Shown here: one piece after another, positions 11,641 through 22,270 of the stretch | Numbering within the stretch: the first letter of the stretch is position 1 | Layout: every line of letters starts with the position of its first letter | NCBI GenBank assembly: GCA_964036045.1 | Contig: OZ038381.1 | Coordinates: 143,477,596-143,541,595, forward strand | Source of the DNA: Eutreptiella sp. 'Long Island Sound 2002' | Lineage: Eukaryota; Euglenozoa; Euglenophyceae; Eutreptiales; Eutreptiaceae | Reading direction: 5' to 3' | DNA: 64,000 bases | Program-made: the position numbers and the translations under genes | The notes under the pieces: generated by a model | Told to the model about the DNA's origin: nothing | Database searches by the model: none | What the model saw: the letters and a program-made list of their open reading frames with translations, nothing else

Positions 11641-12253
11641 CGTTTTTCCGTGCCTTTGAAAACGTCCTGAAAACCAAAAATTAAAATGTTTCTCTTTAGA
11701 AAATCAAACTCTACGCAACTCACGCACGCAGGCAAGAAGCAATACCAAGGTGAAATTTCTGACTTACGTGTTGCCACGCGACCGCGAAGATGGTGGTCTT
11801 GCTTGCTAGGGGTTGACCGCTTTTCCCCCAGGGCCGGTCGCCTAAGCTGATGAAAAGGGGTGAGGGGGGGCAGGAGGGAGGGGAGGTAGGTGCATGGAGA
11901 AGGAAAGAAAAGGAAGAGGAGCAGGGCGAAGGGACGCGGCGGCTTAGAAAAACCTTTCGAGTTTTACGCGCTGCTCGCGACGCGTTTTGCTTTGCGCCTA
12001 CGGCTAGTTAGACCACGAGAGGGACGGCGTTAGGGTCCTACGAGCGTTACGGTTGTTACGGCGCTAACTATTCACCTATTTCACGTCGAAAAATTTCTCG
12101 TCGAGTTTTTACGCGTTTCGCAGCGCGCTTTTTGGCCTAAGCGTTTTTTATGCTAATTAGCTTTATTTTCAACTATTCAGAAAGTTTTTTCGTCGTGTTT
12201 TACCTATCTTTTTATTTCGTTCTGGGACAGGGCCCCAGCGCGCGCGACCCCTT
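11641..12253. other. Right part of the 5.5-kb insertion, no gene seen
   Basis: A short AT-richer stretch (11,660-11,780), a purine-rich segment, then mixed sequence up to the right-hand copy of the duplicated target. No reading frame or structure is recognised. Confidence 0.4.
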
Positions 12254-12754
12254 GCCAGTAGAGCGTGTGTGTAGGAGTGGTAATCCTGAGTGGGGGCTTG
12301 AGCCAGTTGCAGTAGCGCTCGCCCACCAAGATGGTGCCACTGTAGGGTGTGTAGGACCTGTAGTGCGTGTGTCACTGTCCCACCCGTTTCCTGCAATTTT
12401 AGCAGGGTTGGTGGGCTGTGGCAGTGGTTAGGTCAGCGTTTTGGCCACTTAGCAAAATGGCGTTTTCATGCCTTCATAGCTTTTGGCCACCCCTCCCTGT
12501 AGTAGACAGATAGGTAGGGAAAACAATACCTGGATTAGTACGCTGGGTATTTCCCAAAGGTTTTGCGCCAGCACAGAAATTGGGCGCTTAGGGGAGGGGA
12601 GACCCGGGGCGTACCCCTGGCATCAATAAGACAACCTTCCAGGTTTAGCAAGCGTGCAGACTTGAGTATAATTAGGACACCACTTCTGCGGCTTGCTCTC
12701 AGGACCTTAGGAATAGCACACTCACACATACGCTTAGGCAGGTAATGGTAAGGT
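12254..12754 (-). other. Ty3-A 3' untranslated region, proximal part
   Basis: This is collinear with 47,741-48,240 in Ty3-B. It begins with the right copy of the GCCAGTAGAG duplication (12,254-12,263) and ends at the chromodomain ORF stop. There is no reading frame of note. Confidence 0.75.
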
Positions 12755-13551
12755 TCAGTCCCTAGCTTTAGTCTTGGAGGCAAGCGTCTCAACGAGCCTC
12801 AGCAACACACCGAGGTTGTTCTGGGACAAGTAGTCAACCAGAACTGAGTTTAGGCGCCCCTCAGGTAGAACAAACGCAGAGAAGGGCTCCCAGGTGGCCT
12901 CTTCGACTCCAAACCCTTGCCAGAGGGTGAGGAAGCGCCAACCCTGGTGATAGCGGTGGCGTAGGACATACTTCACCAGGTAGAAGCCCTCCTTAGCCAT
13001 CTCCTCGGCGTTCATGTCGGGGAGTTCTGCTTCAACTTCCGTAGGGCTGGCAGCCCCTTGTAGGTCTAGGGCGGCGATCTCCTCGTCGTTAAGCTCCCCT
13101 TCTTCCCGACAGAGGTTATCAGGATCATAGTAGCGCTTCAGATGTTGAGCAGCGCACACCAGGGTCCCCCCTAGACGGGGAGAACACCGCACGGTGATAC
13201 AGTGTCCATCCACTGATAGAATCTTGTAGGGCCCGAAGTATGGGTCATCGCTGGTAGAGCGTGGCCAGGTGGGTAGTCGGTTGTGATGCACCAGCACCCA
13301 GTCCCCCTCTTGGTAGGTGGCCGGTACTCGGTGCTTGTTCTTCTTGTTCCACTGACGCTCCCTCACTCTCTGGAGCATAGCCTTGGCCTTTTCCACCTTC
13401 GCTTGTTGCTCTTGGACCCATTCACCCACAGAAGAATGGGTGTCCTCTGGATAGGGGGCATGTAGGAACCACGCCGGGTGCCCTAGGAATAGCTCATGGG
13501 GCGAGTAGCCAGTAGCTGAACTCTCTTGGGAGTTCATCATCAAGGATATGA
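12755..13551 (-). pseudogene. Ty3-A integrase C-terminus with chromodomain
   Basis: On the minus strand from 13,551 the frame reads the end of the integrase core (MNSQESSATGYSPHELFLG), a basic GPY-like C-terminal domain (segment YFGPYKILSVDG), then a chromodomain with WRFLTLWQGFGVEEATWEP, and stops at 12,755. This segment has no internal stop and is the better-preserved chromodomain of the two related copies. It is cut from the rest of pol by the LINE-like insertion at 13,552. The chromodomain is known in this clade to direct integration to modified histones. Confidence 0.9.
13534..13551. repeat. Left 18-bp target duplication of the LINE-like insertion
   Basis: TCATCATCAAGGATATGA here is repeated exactly at 27,304-27,321. 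In Ty3-B it occurs once (49,020-49,037), so it is Ty3 integrase sequence duplicated on insertion. An 18-bp duplication is typical of target-primed non-LTR insertion. Confidence 0.9.
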
Positions 13552-13576
13552 GGTTTGAGGTTTGAGGTTTGATTTT
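13552..13576 (-). repeat. Heptamer tail of the LINE-like element
   Basis: Three GGTTTGA units followed by TTTT lie between the 18-bp duplication and the GC-rich body. Read on the minus strand this is a (TCAAACC)n 3' tail, taking the place of poly(A). Confidence 0.7.
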
Positions 13577-16519
13577 GCGGGTACTAGACGCCTTTCGGCC
13601 CCGGGGGGCCACCTGGTCGGGCCAGGTGATATCCTCCCCACCGGGTCCTAGTGGGGGGCCCTCCAAGACGCACCTCCTGCCTGGTTGCGGAGTCCCCCGG
13701 GTTCACAGAGCTCGGAGCCCCGTCCTTCCCCGGCGTCCCCGTTTCGCCACTCCCCGGTCAGTGCATCAATTCGCAGCCGTGGCTGCGGGCGCTTACCCAC
13801 TGCGTCGCCCCCCTAATGCGTGGTCGCCCGGGGCGCCGGCGCCGTCGGGCCCGTGCTACTGGCTTGTCGCCAGTGGGACCCCCTTGGGCTGGCGCGGAGG
13901 CTGCCTAGCCTAGGGGTTGGGGCGTGGCGCTGTGCGCCACTACTGCCTTGGCGGGCGCAGTGCCCCGTCTGTGTGTGCGCGGCGCTCGCGGCCGGTTCGG
14001 GGGGGTTCGGGCCGGCACCTGGCGTCGTGTCTCTTTCGTTTCCCCCTCCCCGCCCCGCGTGTTCCGCGCTGCGTGTGGCGGGCCGTCCCGTCCGGGTGTC
14101 CCTTACCCTCGCTCGCTGGTACGCCATTCCATGCGGTCTGTGCGTTCCGCGCGCTCGGTCCGGTTGCCCTTCCGGTAGTCCCCGCGTGTCCCTTTCGTGT
14201 GTTCGCGCTCGCGCTCTCGCGGTGTCCGCTCCCCCCCCGCTGGGTGGTGTGGCGCGCGCATCTCGCGTGGTCCCGGCACTGGGCGCTGGTAGGGCCGTTC
14301 AACGTGGTCCGTGCCCCTCCGCGTGTCCTGCCCCGGTCCCTTGCTCCGTCTGGCGTGCTTGGGGGGGGGGGCGGTCCGGTCCCGGTTCCCCCCTACTTGG
14401 CTTGGGGTTGTGGGGGCGGCGGTAGGGCGTCCCCGGGGGGGTGCCTTCGACCGTTGCGTGGGGCGTCTGGGGTCTTGCGCTCCTCCTCCCCCAACTGCCC
14501 GTCCACTGGGTGGGCTGTCGGGGTCCGTGTTGTGGGCGCGGGCGTGCGGGTGTGGGGGCCCTGCTCTGTCCCTGTGGGGGCTGCGCGCCGCGGGGCGGGT
14601 TCATGGCGTTCTTATGCTGGGGGGCGGGCTGGGGGGGGGGGGCGCGCCGTTTCCTCCGGCTGTGCGGCCGGGGCGGGGCCCGTAGGGCGGGGGGTCGCTC
14701 TGCCTCGTTCCGTCCCTCTGCCTTCCCTGGGCAGGCAACAAAGCGGGCGTCACTGGTGTTGTGCTGTCCATGGGGGGCGTGGCCCCCCATACCACTCCGG
14801 TTCGTGCTCACCCGGCTTCTCTGGGTACGATCTGTGCGGCGTCCCGGTGCGCAGGCGTGGGCCCGCTTGTTCTTCGCGGCCCCCATGTGAGCCGGCGGCT
14901 GGGGCGGGGGGGCGGGTCACACTCCGGCTCCCCTCTCGGGCGGGGGGGGCCCATCCCACCTGCCTTGGGGGTTGGGGGCCGGGGCCCCCGCGGCTGGCGG
15001 GCTGGTGGGGGGGGCGGGGGGGGGGGGGGTTGTCGCGCCGCGGCCTCCCTGCTCTCGCTCCGGGCGGCGGCCTGCGGTACTTCTTTCTGGCCCTCTCCGT
15101 GTCGCCGGCGCGCTCCCTTCCGGCGCGCGCGTGCGGTCGGGGCTGAAGTGCCGCGCCGGGGTTGGGGGGGGTGAGGGGCGGCCTGTGGACCGCCCCCCCG
15201 GGGGCCTCAGCTGACCTGAACCCCCCCTCTGTCACCTCGGAGTGGGCTGTGGTTACGGGAGGGTCATGTGGGGCGCGGCCTCCGTCCCGTTCCGTTGTGC
15301 GCGTTGCTCCTGCACGCCGATGTGGGTTCGCGGGAGTAGGCCCAGCCGCCGTTGCCCTGAGGGGGGGGGGGTGCCCCCCCGGCCCTGGGGGGGCGGAGGG
15401 CCGCGCCCGTGGCTCCCCAGCTGAGATGGGTGCGGGGGGGGGGTGGGGGGGCCGCCCTCCCGCCCGCTCTCGGGCCTGTGTGGGAGGGGGGGGGGAGGGG
15501 GGGCGCACGATGGATGTGTGCTGGGGTTGCGTGGCTGAAACCCAAAGGCTTTGCAAAACCCTGGGTGCATGGGCTGCCACTGGGTATGGGTTGGTGGTCC
15601 AGGGGGATTATGGCAGCGATAAAAAAAAAGCCAGGGTGGGGGCCAGTGAGTGTGTTCCTCAGGGTCAATTAAGCGTAAGGAAGAAGCATGGGTATCTCAC
15701 AGGGCTAGCATGGGTCAGGGGGGCCAGAGTGGCAATCCAGAGTCTCCTATCTTATCCAGGGTGGGTGGTGTGGGAGTGTGTGCCATAAAAGCTGAGTGAG
15801 GGGGCTGGGGAGAGGGGGGGTGATGGCTTGACGCCATGGTGTGATGATCTCGTCTGCAGCTGGCGGCGCCTACTGGCCGATCGCCATTCGCCGCCCTTCC
15901 CTTGGACCCTTCCCCTCCATAGGCGGTGGTGCCCATCAGCTTCTCACCACCCTTTGACCTTCCTCTTCCTCCTTGCCCTAGCCTTCCCTCTCCCCTCCCC
16001 TTTCCCTTCCCTTGGCCTTTCCCTCTGTAGGCCACCGTGCCCATCGGCCTCACCACACTCCTTCCCTTCCCTGTCCCTTGGTCGGTTGTGCCAACGGACC
16101 AAGGGGGGGGGGGGGGGAGTGGGGGGGGCCCTTTGGTCCCCTGGCGATGGTTCCTGTCGGCCGGGGGGGGGGGGGGCGGCATGGCAGTCCTGGCCCCGGG
16201 GGCCAGCCATCGGCCGGGGGGTCGCGCCCTTTCCCCGCCCCCCTCTACCGAGAGCCGGATTCTCGCGCAGGCCCTCGCTGGGGCCCCTCATCCCCCGGCC
16301 GTTGTCGCGCGGCGCCGGCCGGTCGGGGGTGGCCGTGAGGGTTAGCGGTCAGTGGTTAGCGGGCTGCGGGGCAGCAGGTTCCCCCCCGCGCTCGTTGTCT
16401 CCGCACTCCCTCCCGCGGGAGGTGGCGCGCCCTCTTGCGTCGTGCCGTACAGTGGGGGGGGCGTGGGCCGGGGGGCCCAGCCCCCCCCCCCAGCTCTCCC
16501 GTACCCGCCGTTTGGGCCT
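13577..16519 (-). other. Very GC-rich 3' region of the LINE-like element
   Basis: About 2.9 kb with many G runs of 7-13 bases on the plus strand (for example near 14,630, 15,010, 15,360 and 16,100-16,175). Open frames in all directions are Pro/Arg/Gly-rich and have no domain. A less GC-rich island lies at about 15,510-15,800. I take it as the 3' untranslated part of the element. The G runs could form G-quadruplexes. Confidence 0.5.
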
Positions 16520-16774
16520 TCACCTGCGCCGCCGCTTGTGTGGGGGCTGGGGCTGCGGCGGCGGCGGGTTGTGCCGGCGGTAGCGCCAGTGGGCGAGGGC
16601 GCTGCGCAAAGCCCGGGCGAGCCAATTGTTGGCGTCCGCATCCGTGATGCGGAGCACCGCTCCCCCTTCCAGGAAGGCCGGCCACGTCGGCTCCCTGTCG
16701 GGCCACGCCGCCCCGATCACTGACCTGAGGACCCTGTCATGGTCCTCTGGGGCTGCCCACCCCCCCGGGGGTAC

Positions 16775-17504
16775 TGACGCGAAATCGTGGGCTGTCCACG
16801 ATTGCGCAAGAACAGGCCACTCAATGGGTGTTTCCTGGGATGGATGAATGTACCTTAGGTACTCCGTAGACCTTTTGGAGCCTGCGGACAGGCAGCGCGA
16901 ACGCTGCCGCGAAGCGCCAGATTGTCGCAGGCGATAATTGCCAGCTCACGCTCAAGCATGAAAGACCACCAAAAGGCAGTGATTTTACAATAAATTTTTA
17001 TTGCAGATCATTAATTTTAATTATGACGGGTTCATCCAAGGGTGTAGCATAAGTTACGGGCATGCGTGGGATCTGTGCTTCACAGAGACCAAACACTCTG
17101 CCCTTTTCTGTGCACAGGACACCAGACTGTGTCATGTATGGGACCATGCAAGGGTCCTACGATGATTTAAGCCAAGCTATGGACATGGAGAACCCTGTGG
17201 GAACGACGGACGCCGAAGTGATTTCAGTGCTCCTCGTGTGTTGCTCCGTGCCTAGAAGGATGACCAAGAGTGGGGCTGGTGCGCTACTGGAGGCGCTTGC
17301 ACGTCCGGAGAAAAGAGGCTTTTCCGAGTTTGACAAATCTCAAGAGATTTTGCGAAAAATTAGGGATTTCGACAAAAACTTTGCAGGAACTTCAAGGGCC
17401 GTAGCAACGGAACTAGTGAAGCGAAGCAAAGCATCAAACTACAGAATCCTCACAATATCCGTGCAATAAGGAGCCAAAAGCCTGGGCACCCCACTACCGC
17501 TTCA
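16775..17504 (+). repeat. LTR 1 of the three-LTR element
   Basis: 730 bp, TG...CA. Differs from the other two mainly by an in-frame TAA (17,048-17,053 region, GCATAAGTT against GCAGAAGTT) and one change at 17,111-17,112. Confidence 0.85.
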
Positions 17505-18252
17505 AAATCATCGTACCGTGCAGCAGGTCCCATGTAGCGTGACGTGAGGGGCACTGCGGCAGAGACGCCCAGCGATCCGCAGTGCAACGCCCGAGGACAA
17601 AAACTGCGCTCGGCTGTATGGAGGTGCGTTGATGCGCCGGCTTGCGCAGCACCCCTCCGCCCAATGGGTCCATACGACACCAGACCCAGCCGTCGCTCGT
17701 GAAGATCGTCAGCGATTCCCCCCGTGTGACGCAGCTGTTCTGCGCTCTCTGTAGTAATGCTGACCTCAGAAGCACCATGGGAGCCCTCGCTGCAGACCAA
17801 GGCAGCCTGCAGCATCGAGGCAAAAGAGACCCTCGCTGTACAACGTCGAGTACAGCATCGTGGCAGATCCCGTGCGCTTGGACGCGCCAAGCGCATTGAG
17901 GCATGGTGTGCGAAGGGGTTTGGTACGTAAATACCAGTCAGGGAGCGCCGCTGACGCTCTTCAGTGGCCAGTCCAGTGAGACCAGCGTGGGACCCCAGCG
18001 CGCTGTGTCGTTTTTGGTTTCTGGGCCGGCATTAATTTTATTATTAATCTGCCATGTCTCTGGTGGTGGGGCCCAAGCATTTAGATGTATGCGGCACTAA
18101 GTGCAATCAGTGGTCCAGCGTTCTTGTTGGGCACCCACCCTTTTACTGCTGGCGCGCAGAGGCGTCAGCGCGTGTATACTATGCACAGGAAACACCCACG
18201 CGTGGGGCTTGCAGAGCTACCATCAGCCTAGCAAGCCTTTTAAGGAGAGGGG
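17505..18252 (+). other. Internal region 1 of the three-LTR element
   Basis: 748 bp with no enzyme domain. Open frames on both strands are short and lack recognisable features. It ends with the polypurine tract AAGGAGAGGGG, followed at once by LTR 2. Confidence 0.75.
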
Positions 18253-18982
18253 TGACGCGAAATCGTGGGCTGTCCACGATTGCGCAAGAACAGGCCACTC
18301 AATGGGTGTTTCCTGGGATGGATGAATGTACCTTAGGTACTCCGTAGACCTTTTGGAGCCTGCGGACAGGCAGCGCGAACGCTGCCGCGAAGCGCCAGAT
18401 TGTCGCAGGCGATAATTGCCAGCTCACGCTCAAGCATGAAAGACCACCAAAAGGCAGTGATTTTACAATAAATTTTTATTGCAGATCATTAATTTTAATT
18501 ATGACGGGTTCATCCAAGGGTGTAGCAGAAGTTACGGGCATGCGTGGGATCTGTGCTTCACAGAGACCAAACACTCTGCCCTTTTCTGTGCACAGGACAG
18601 CAGACTGTGTCATGTATGGGACCATGCAAGGGTCCTACGATGATTTAAGCCAAGCTATGGACATGGAGAACCCTGTGGGAACGACGGACGCCGAAGTGAT
18701 TTCAGTGCTCCTCGTGTGTTGCTCCGTGCCTAGAAGGATGACCAAGAGTGGGGCTGGTGCGCTACTGGAGGCGCTTGCACGTCCGGAGAAAAGAGGCTTT
18801 TCCGAGTTTGACAAATCTCAAGAGATTTTGCGAAAAATTAGGGATTTCGACAAAAACTTTGCAGGAACTTCAAGGGCCGTAGCAACGGAACTAGTGAAGC
18901 GAAGCAAAGCATCAAACTACAGAATCCTCACAATATCCGTGCAATAAGGAGCCAAAAGCCTGGGCACCCCACTACCGCTTCA
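18253..18982 (+). repeat. LTR 2 of the three-LTR element
   Basis: 730 bp, nearly identical to LTRs 1 and 3. It contains the 148-codon frame at 18,501-18,947 and AATAAA at about 18,468. Confidence 0.85.
18501..18947 (+). CDS. 148-residue hypothetical protein encoded within the LTR
   Basis: The frame lies wholly inside LTR 2 and is repeated intact in LTR 3 (19,979-20,425); in LTR 1 a stop codon removes the first 13 or so codons, leaving 17,062-17,469. The predicted product is soluble, has no signal or membrane segment, and its C-terminal half is charged and probably helical (EKRGFSEFDKSQEILRKIRD). Between LTR copies there are only a handful of changes, too few to test for selection. No homologue is recognised. 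It may be a chance frame or a true LTR-encoded gene. Confidence 0.3.
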   Translation: MTGSSKGVAEVTGMRGICASQRPNTLPFSVHRTADCVMYGTMQGSYDDLSQAMDMENPVGTTDAEVISVLLVCCSVPRRMTKSGAGALLEALARPEKRGFSEFDKSQEILRKIRDFDKNFAGTSRAVATELVKRSKASNYRILTISVQ

Positions 18983-19730
18983 AAATCATCGTACCGTGCA
19001 GCAGGTCCCATGTAGCGTGACGTGAGGGGCACTGCGGCAGAGACGCCCAGCGATCCGCAGTGCAACGCCCGAGGACAAAAACTGCGCTCGGCTGTATGGA
19101 GGTGCGTTGATGCGCCGGCTTGCGCAGCACCCCTCCGCCCAATGGGTCCATACGACACCAGACCCAGCCGTCGCTCGTGAAGATCGTCAGCGATTCCCCC
19201 CGTGTGACGCAGCTGTTCTGCGCTCTCTGTAGTAATGCTGACCTCAGAAGCACCATGGGAGCCCTCGCTGCAGACCAAGGCAGCCTGCAGCATCGAGGCA
19301 AAAGAGACCCTCGCTGTACAACGTCGAGTACAGCATCGTGGCAGATCCCGTGCGCTTGGACGCGCCAAGCGCATTGAGGCATGGTGTGCGAAGGGGTTTG
19401 GTACGTAAATACCAGTCAGGGAGCGCCGCTGACGCTCTTCAGTGGCCAGTCCAGTGAGACCAGCGTGGGACCCCAGCGCGCTGTGTCGTTTTTGGTTTCT
19501 GGGCCGGCATTAATTTTATTATTAATCTGCCATGTCTCTGGTGGTGGGGCCCAAGCATTTAGATGTATGCGGCACTAAGTGCAATCAGTGGTCCAGCGTT
19601 CTTGTTGGGCACCCACCCTTTTACTGCTGGCGCGCAGAGGCGTCAGCGCGTGTATACTATGCACAGGAAACACCCACGCGTGGGGCTTGCAGAGCTACCA
19701 TCAGCCTAGCAAGCCTTTTAAGGAGAGGGG
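18983..19730 (+). other. Internal region 2 of the three-LTR element
   Basis: An apparently identical copy of 17,505-18,252, ending in the same polypurine tract. Confidence 0.75.
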
Positions 19731-20460
19731 TGACGCGAAATCGTGGGCTGTCCACGATTGCGCAAGAACAGGCCACTCAATGGGTGTTTCCTGGGATGGA
19801 TGAATGTACCTTAGGTACTCCGTAGACCTTTTGGAGCCTGCGGACAGGCAGCGCGAACGCTGCCGCGAAGCGCCAGATTGTCGCAGGCGATAATTGCCAG
19901 CTCACGCTCAAGCATGAAAGACCACCAAAAGGCAGTGATTTTACAATAAATTTTTATTGCAGATCATTAATTTTAATTATGACGGGTTCATCCAAGGGTG
20001 TAGCAGAAGTTACGGGCATGCGTGGGATCTGTGCTTCACAGAGACCAAACACTCTGCCCTTTTCTGTGCACAGGACAGCAGACTGTGTCATGTATGGGAC
20101 CATGCAAGGGTCCTACGATGATTTAAGCCAAGCTATGGACATGGAGAACCCTGTGGGAACGACGGACGCCGAAGTGATTTCAGTGCTCCTCGTGTGTCGC
20201 TCCGTGCCTAGAAGGATGACGAAGAGTGGGGCTGGTGCGCTACTGGAGGCGCTTGCACGTCCGGAGAAAAGAGGCTTTTCCGAGTTTGACAAATCTCAAG
20301 AGATTTTGCGAAAAATCAGGGATTTCGACAAAAACTTTGCAGGAACTTCAAGGGATGTAGCAACGGAACTAGTGAAGCGAAGCAAAGCATCAAACTACAG
20401 AATCCTCACAATATCCGTGCAATAAGGAGCCAAAAGCCTGGGCACCCCACTACCGCTTCA
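19731..20460 (+). repeat. LTR 3 of the three-LTR element
   Basis: 730 bp. It carries a few private changes (for example CGC against TGC near 20,200 and GATGTA against GCCGTA near 20,354) and is followed by the GTAC duplication at 20,461-20,464. Confidence 0.85.
19979..20425 (+). CDS. 148-residue hypothetical protein, copy in LTR 3
   Basis: The same frame as at 18,501-18,947 with two or three residue changes (a Cys to Arg and an Ala to Asp). The frame is intact. The function is unknown. Confidence 0.3.
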   Translation: MTGSSKGVAEVTGMRGICASQRPNTLPFSVHRTADCVMYGTMQGSYDDLSQAMDMENPVGTTDAEVISVLLVCRSVPRRMTKSGAGALLEALARPEKRGFSEFDKSQEILRKIRDFDKNFAGTSRDVATELVKRSKASNYRILTISVQ

Positions 20461-22270
20461 GTACCTCTCGGTTTCCTCCGTCCCTCCGGAGGAGCACGGC
20501 ATCGAAGGGCCGGTTCCTCGACCTCCTGGAGGTCCCCTGGTTGGCCCAGCACAACCACCCGTACACCTCCCCCACCAGGGGGAGGGTCTCCTCCCCCAGA
20601 GGGTCCGGGACCGCGCCCCAGTCCCGGTCCCATGGCCGGCCCTCCTCCGCCCCCCGTGCCGGCCCCCCTCGCTGCCCCTGCGCCTGCGGCGCCGATGCCG
20701 CGCCCCGTCCCCCCTCCGCCGAGGCCATCCGCGCCGGCTCCGCCCCCAGCGCGGGGGGGGGCGTGATGGTGCTGGTGTCGCGGGGGTTGGGGGGGGACGA
20801 GCTCGCCGGTGTCAGGGTCGATGTTGTAGAGGTGGTGGTGGTGGTGGTGGTGGTGGTGCTGGGTGTGGTGTGCCGGCATCTGTTGGATGCCGGGGGGGGT
20901 GCACCTCACCGGCTGCACGTCCGGCTGCGGGGGCGCCCCGCCCTCTGCCCCCCTCCCTTCGCCCCGTCCTCCCCCCTGGGCTCCCATGCCCCGTCCCGCC
21001 TGTCCTTTGGGGCCCGCGGCGCCCTTGTTCTTGCCCTTGGGCCCCTTTCCAGCCCCCTGCCCGTGTCGCGGGTCCCGTATCCCGTCCCCCACGCCCTGGC
21101 CCGCTCGCTCCCCCACCTCCGCTTGCCCTGCCCCCTGCACCTGAGCTCCCTGCCCGCGCCCCTGCGCGCCCTTCCCGTGCCCTGGCCCCTTCCCGGCCCC
21201 CTGCTCCCCCCCGCTGCTGCGCCCTTCCTGGACCACTCGCCGGGCGTCCTGCTGCCTTTGCAGCTGCGGCAGCGTGATGCCCGGCGGCGAGCGCTCGCGC
21301 GTCGGGGGGCGGACGTGCCGCTCCCGCCCCGGGGGGAAGGGCTTGGGGGGGAACGGCTTGGGGGGGCTGGTGCGGGTGTGGCTGGGGTTGGCGTGGGCGC
21401 GGTACTTCGCGCTCTCCCTGCCCACTGCTGCTGTTGCGGCGGCCGCCGGCGAGGCGTCCGCGGCCCGTGCGGGGTTCTTCCCCCGCTTGCGCGGCGTGCT
21501 GGGGGATGCGGCGTGGCCGGCCGAGGCGGTGTCGCGGCCCGCCGGGGTCGCGGCCGCAGCCCCTCGCGCGCCCTCCTCGCTCTCCTTCGCTGCCGTGGCG
21601 GCCGCCGACGAGGCGCCCGTGGCCGCGGTCGCAACCCCTCGCACGCCCTCCTCGTTCTCCTCTGCTGCCGCGGCGGCCGCCGGCGGGGCGCCCGCGGCCC
21701 GTGCGGGGTCCGTCCCCCGCGTTCGCGGCGTGCTGGAGGTCGCGGCCGCAGCCCCTCGCGCGCCCTCCCCGCTCTCCTTCGCTGCCGCGGCGGCCGCCGA
21801 CGAGGCGCCCGTGGCCCGTGCGGTTGCAACCCCTCGCGCGCCCTTCTTGCTCTCATCTGCGGCTGCGGCGGCCCCCGGCGATGCACCCGGTTCCTGCGCC
21901 GGGGCCGCCCCCCGTGTCGGCGGCGTGCCGGGGGCCGCGGTCGGGGCCGCGGCGTGGCTCGCCGCGGTCTCCGCTTCCTGCGCGTCAGGGCGGGGCGGGG
22001 CGGCGGGGCTGGCTGCTTGGGCGGCGGGGGCAGCCGTCCCGGCTGGCCCAGGCTCCCGGGCCGGCGGCGGCGGCCCGACCAGCACCGCCGCCTCCGCCAG
22101 CCTCCGCTCCTCGCGCTCCGCGAGGGTCTCCCCCGTCCACTCCGGGGAGGAGACGGGGGAGCGGGAGCGGGACCGGCGGTGGTGGCGGTCGTCCCGCTGG
22201 AGGGACCCATCGGAGTCTGCCATCACTGTTACCCTGGTAGGCATGCGTGGTGGCAGGCGCGGCCTTCCCA

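Larger units (their letters stand above)
6722..12253. mobile_element. GC-rich 5.5-kb insertion carrying a 65-bp minisatellite
   Basis: The block is absent from Ty3-B at the same place and is bracketed by the 10-bp duplication GCCAGTAGAG. Its left edge starts with (GTAG)n, which read on the minus strand is a short microsatellite 3' tail of the kind some LINE-type elements have. It contains the minisatellite, a second short tandem repeat, a long GT-biased low-complexity stretch and about 600 bases of ordinary sequence (11,641-12,253). I recognise no protein in it, so its class is unknown; non-autonomous non-LTR element is my best guess. Confidence 0.55.
16775..20460 (+). mobile_element. Non-autonomous LTR element with three LTRs (TRIM/LARD type)
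   Basis: The structure is LTR (730 bp), internal (748 bp), LTR, internal, LTR: unit starts at 16,775, 18,253 and 19,731 give a 1,478-bp period. The LTRs begin TGACGCG and end CGCTTCA, that is TG...CA. GTAC is duplicated at 16,771-16,774 and 20,461-20,464. A polypurine tract, AAGGAGAGGGG, directly precedes LTRs 2 and 3. The internal regions code for no retroelement enzymes, so the element must be moved by others. The doubled unit is the product expected from unequal LTR-LTR recombination. The copies are nearly identical, so the event is recent. I did not find a primer-binding site. Confidence 0.85.

Noticed and set aside
7072-11670. A 1,532-codon open frame as a giant Cys-rich protein
   Set aside because: Explained by a stop-free 65-bp minisatellite and GT-biased low-complexity DNA; all three frames are open and there is no domain.
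13552-13576. Interstitial telomere repeat (GGTTTGA)3
   Set aside because: Only three units, not a known telomere word, and placed exactly at the LINE-like 3' end next to the TSD.
17505-17530. Primer-binding site of the three-LTR element
   Set aside because: No TGG-type start or convincing tRNA 3'-end complement right after the LTR.
17450-17904. Minus-strand frames across the three-LTR element as genes
   Set aside because: They straddle LTR and internal sequence, overlap each other in two frames and have no domain.
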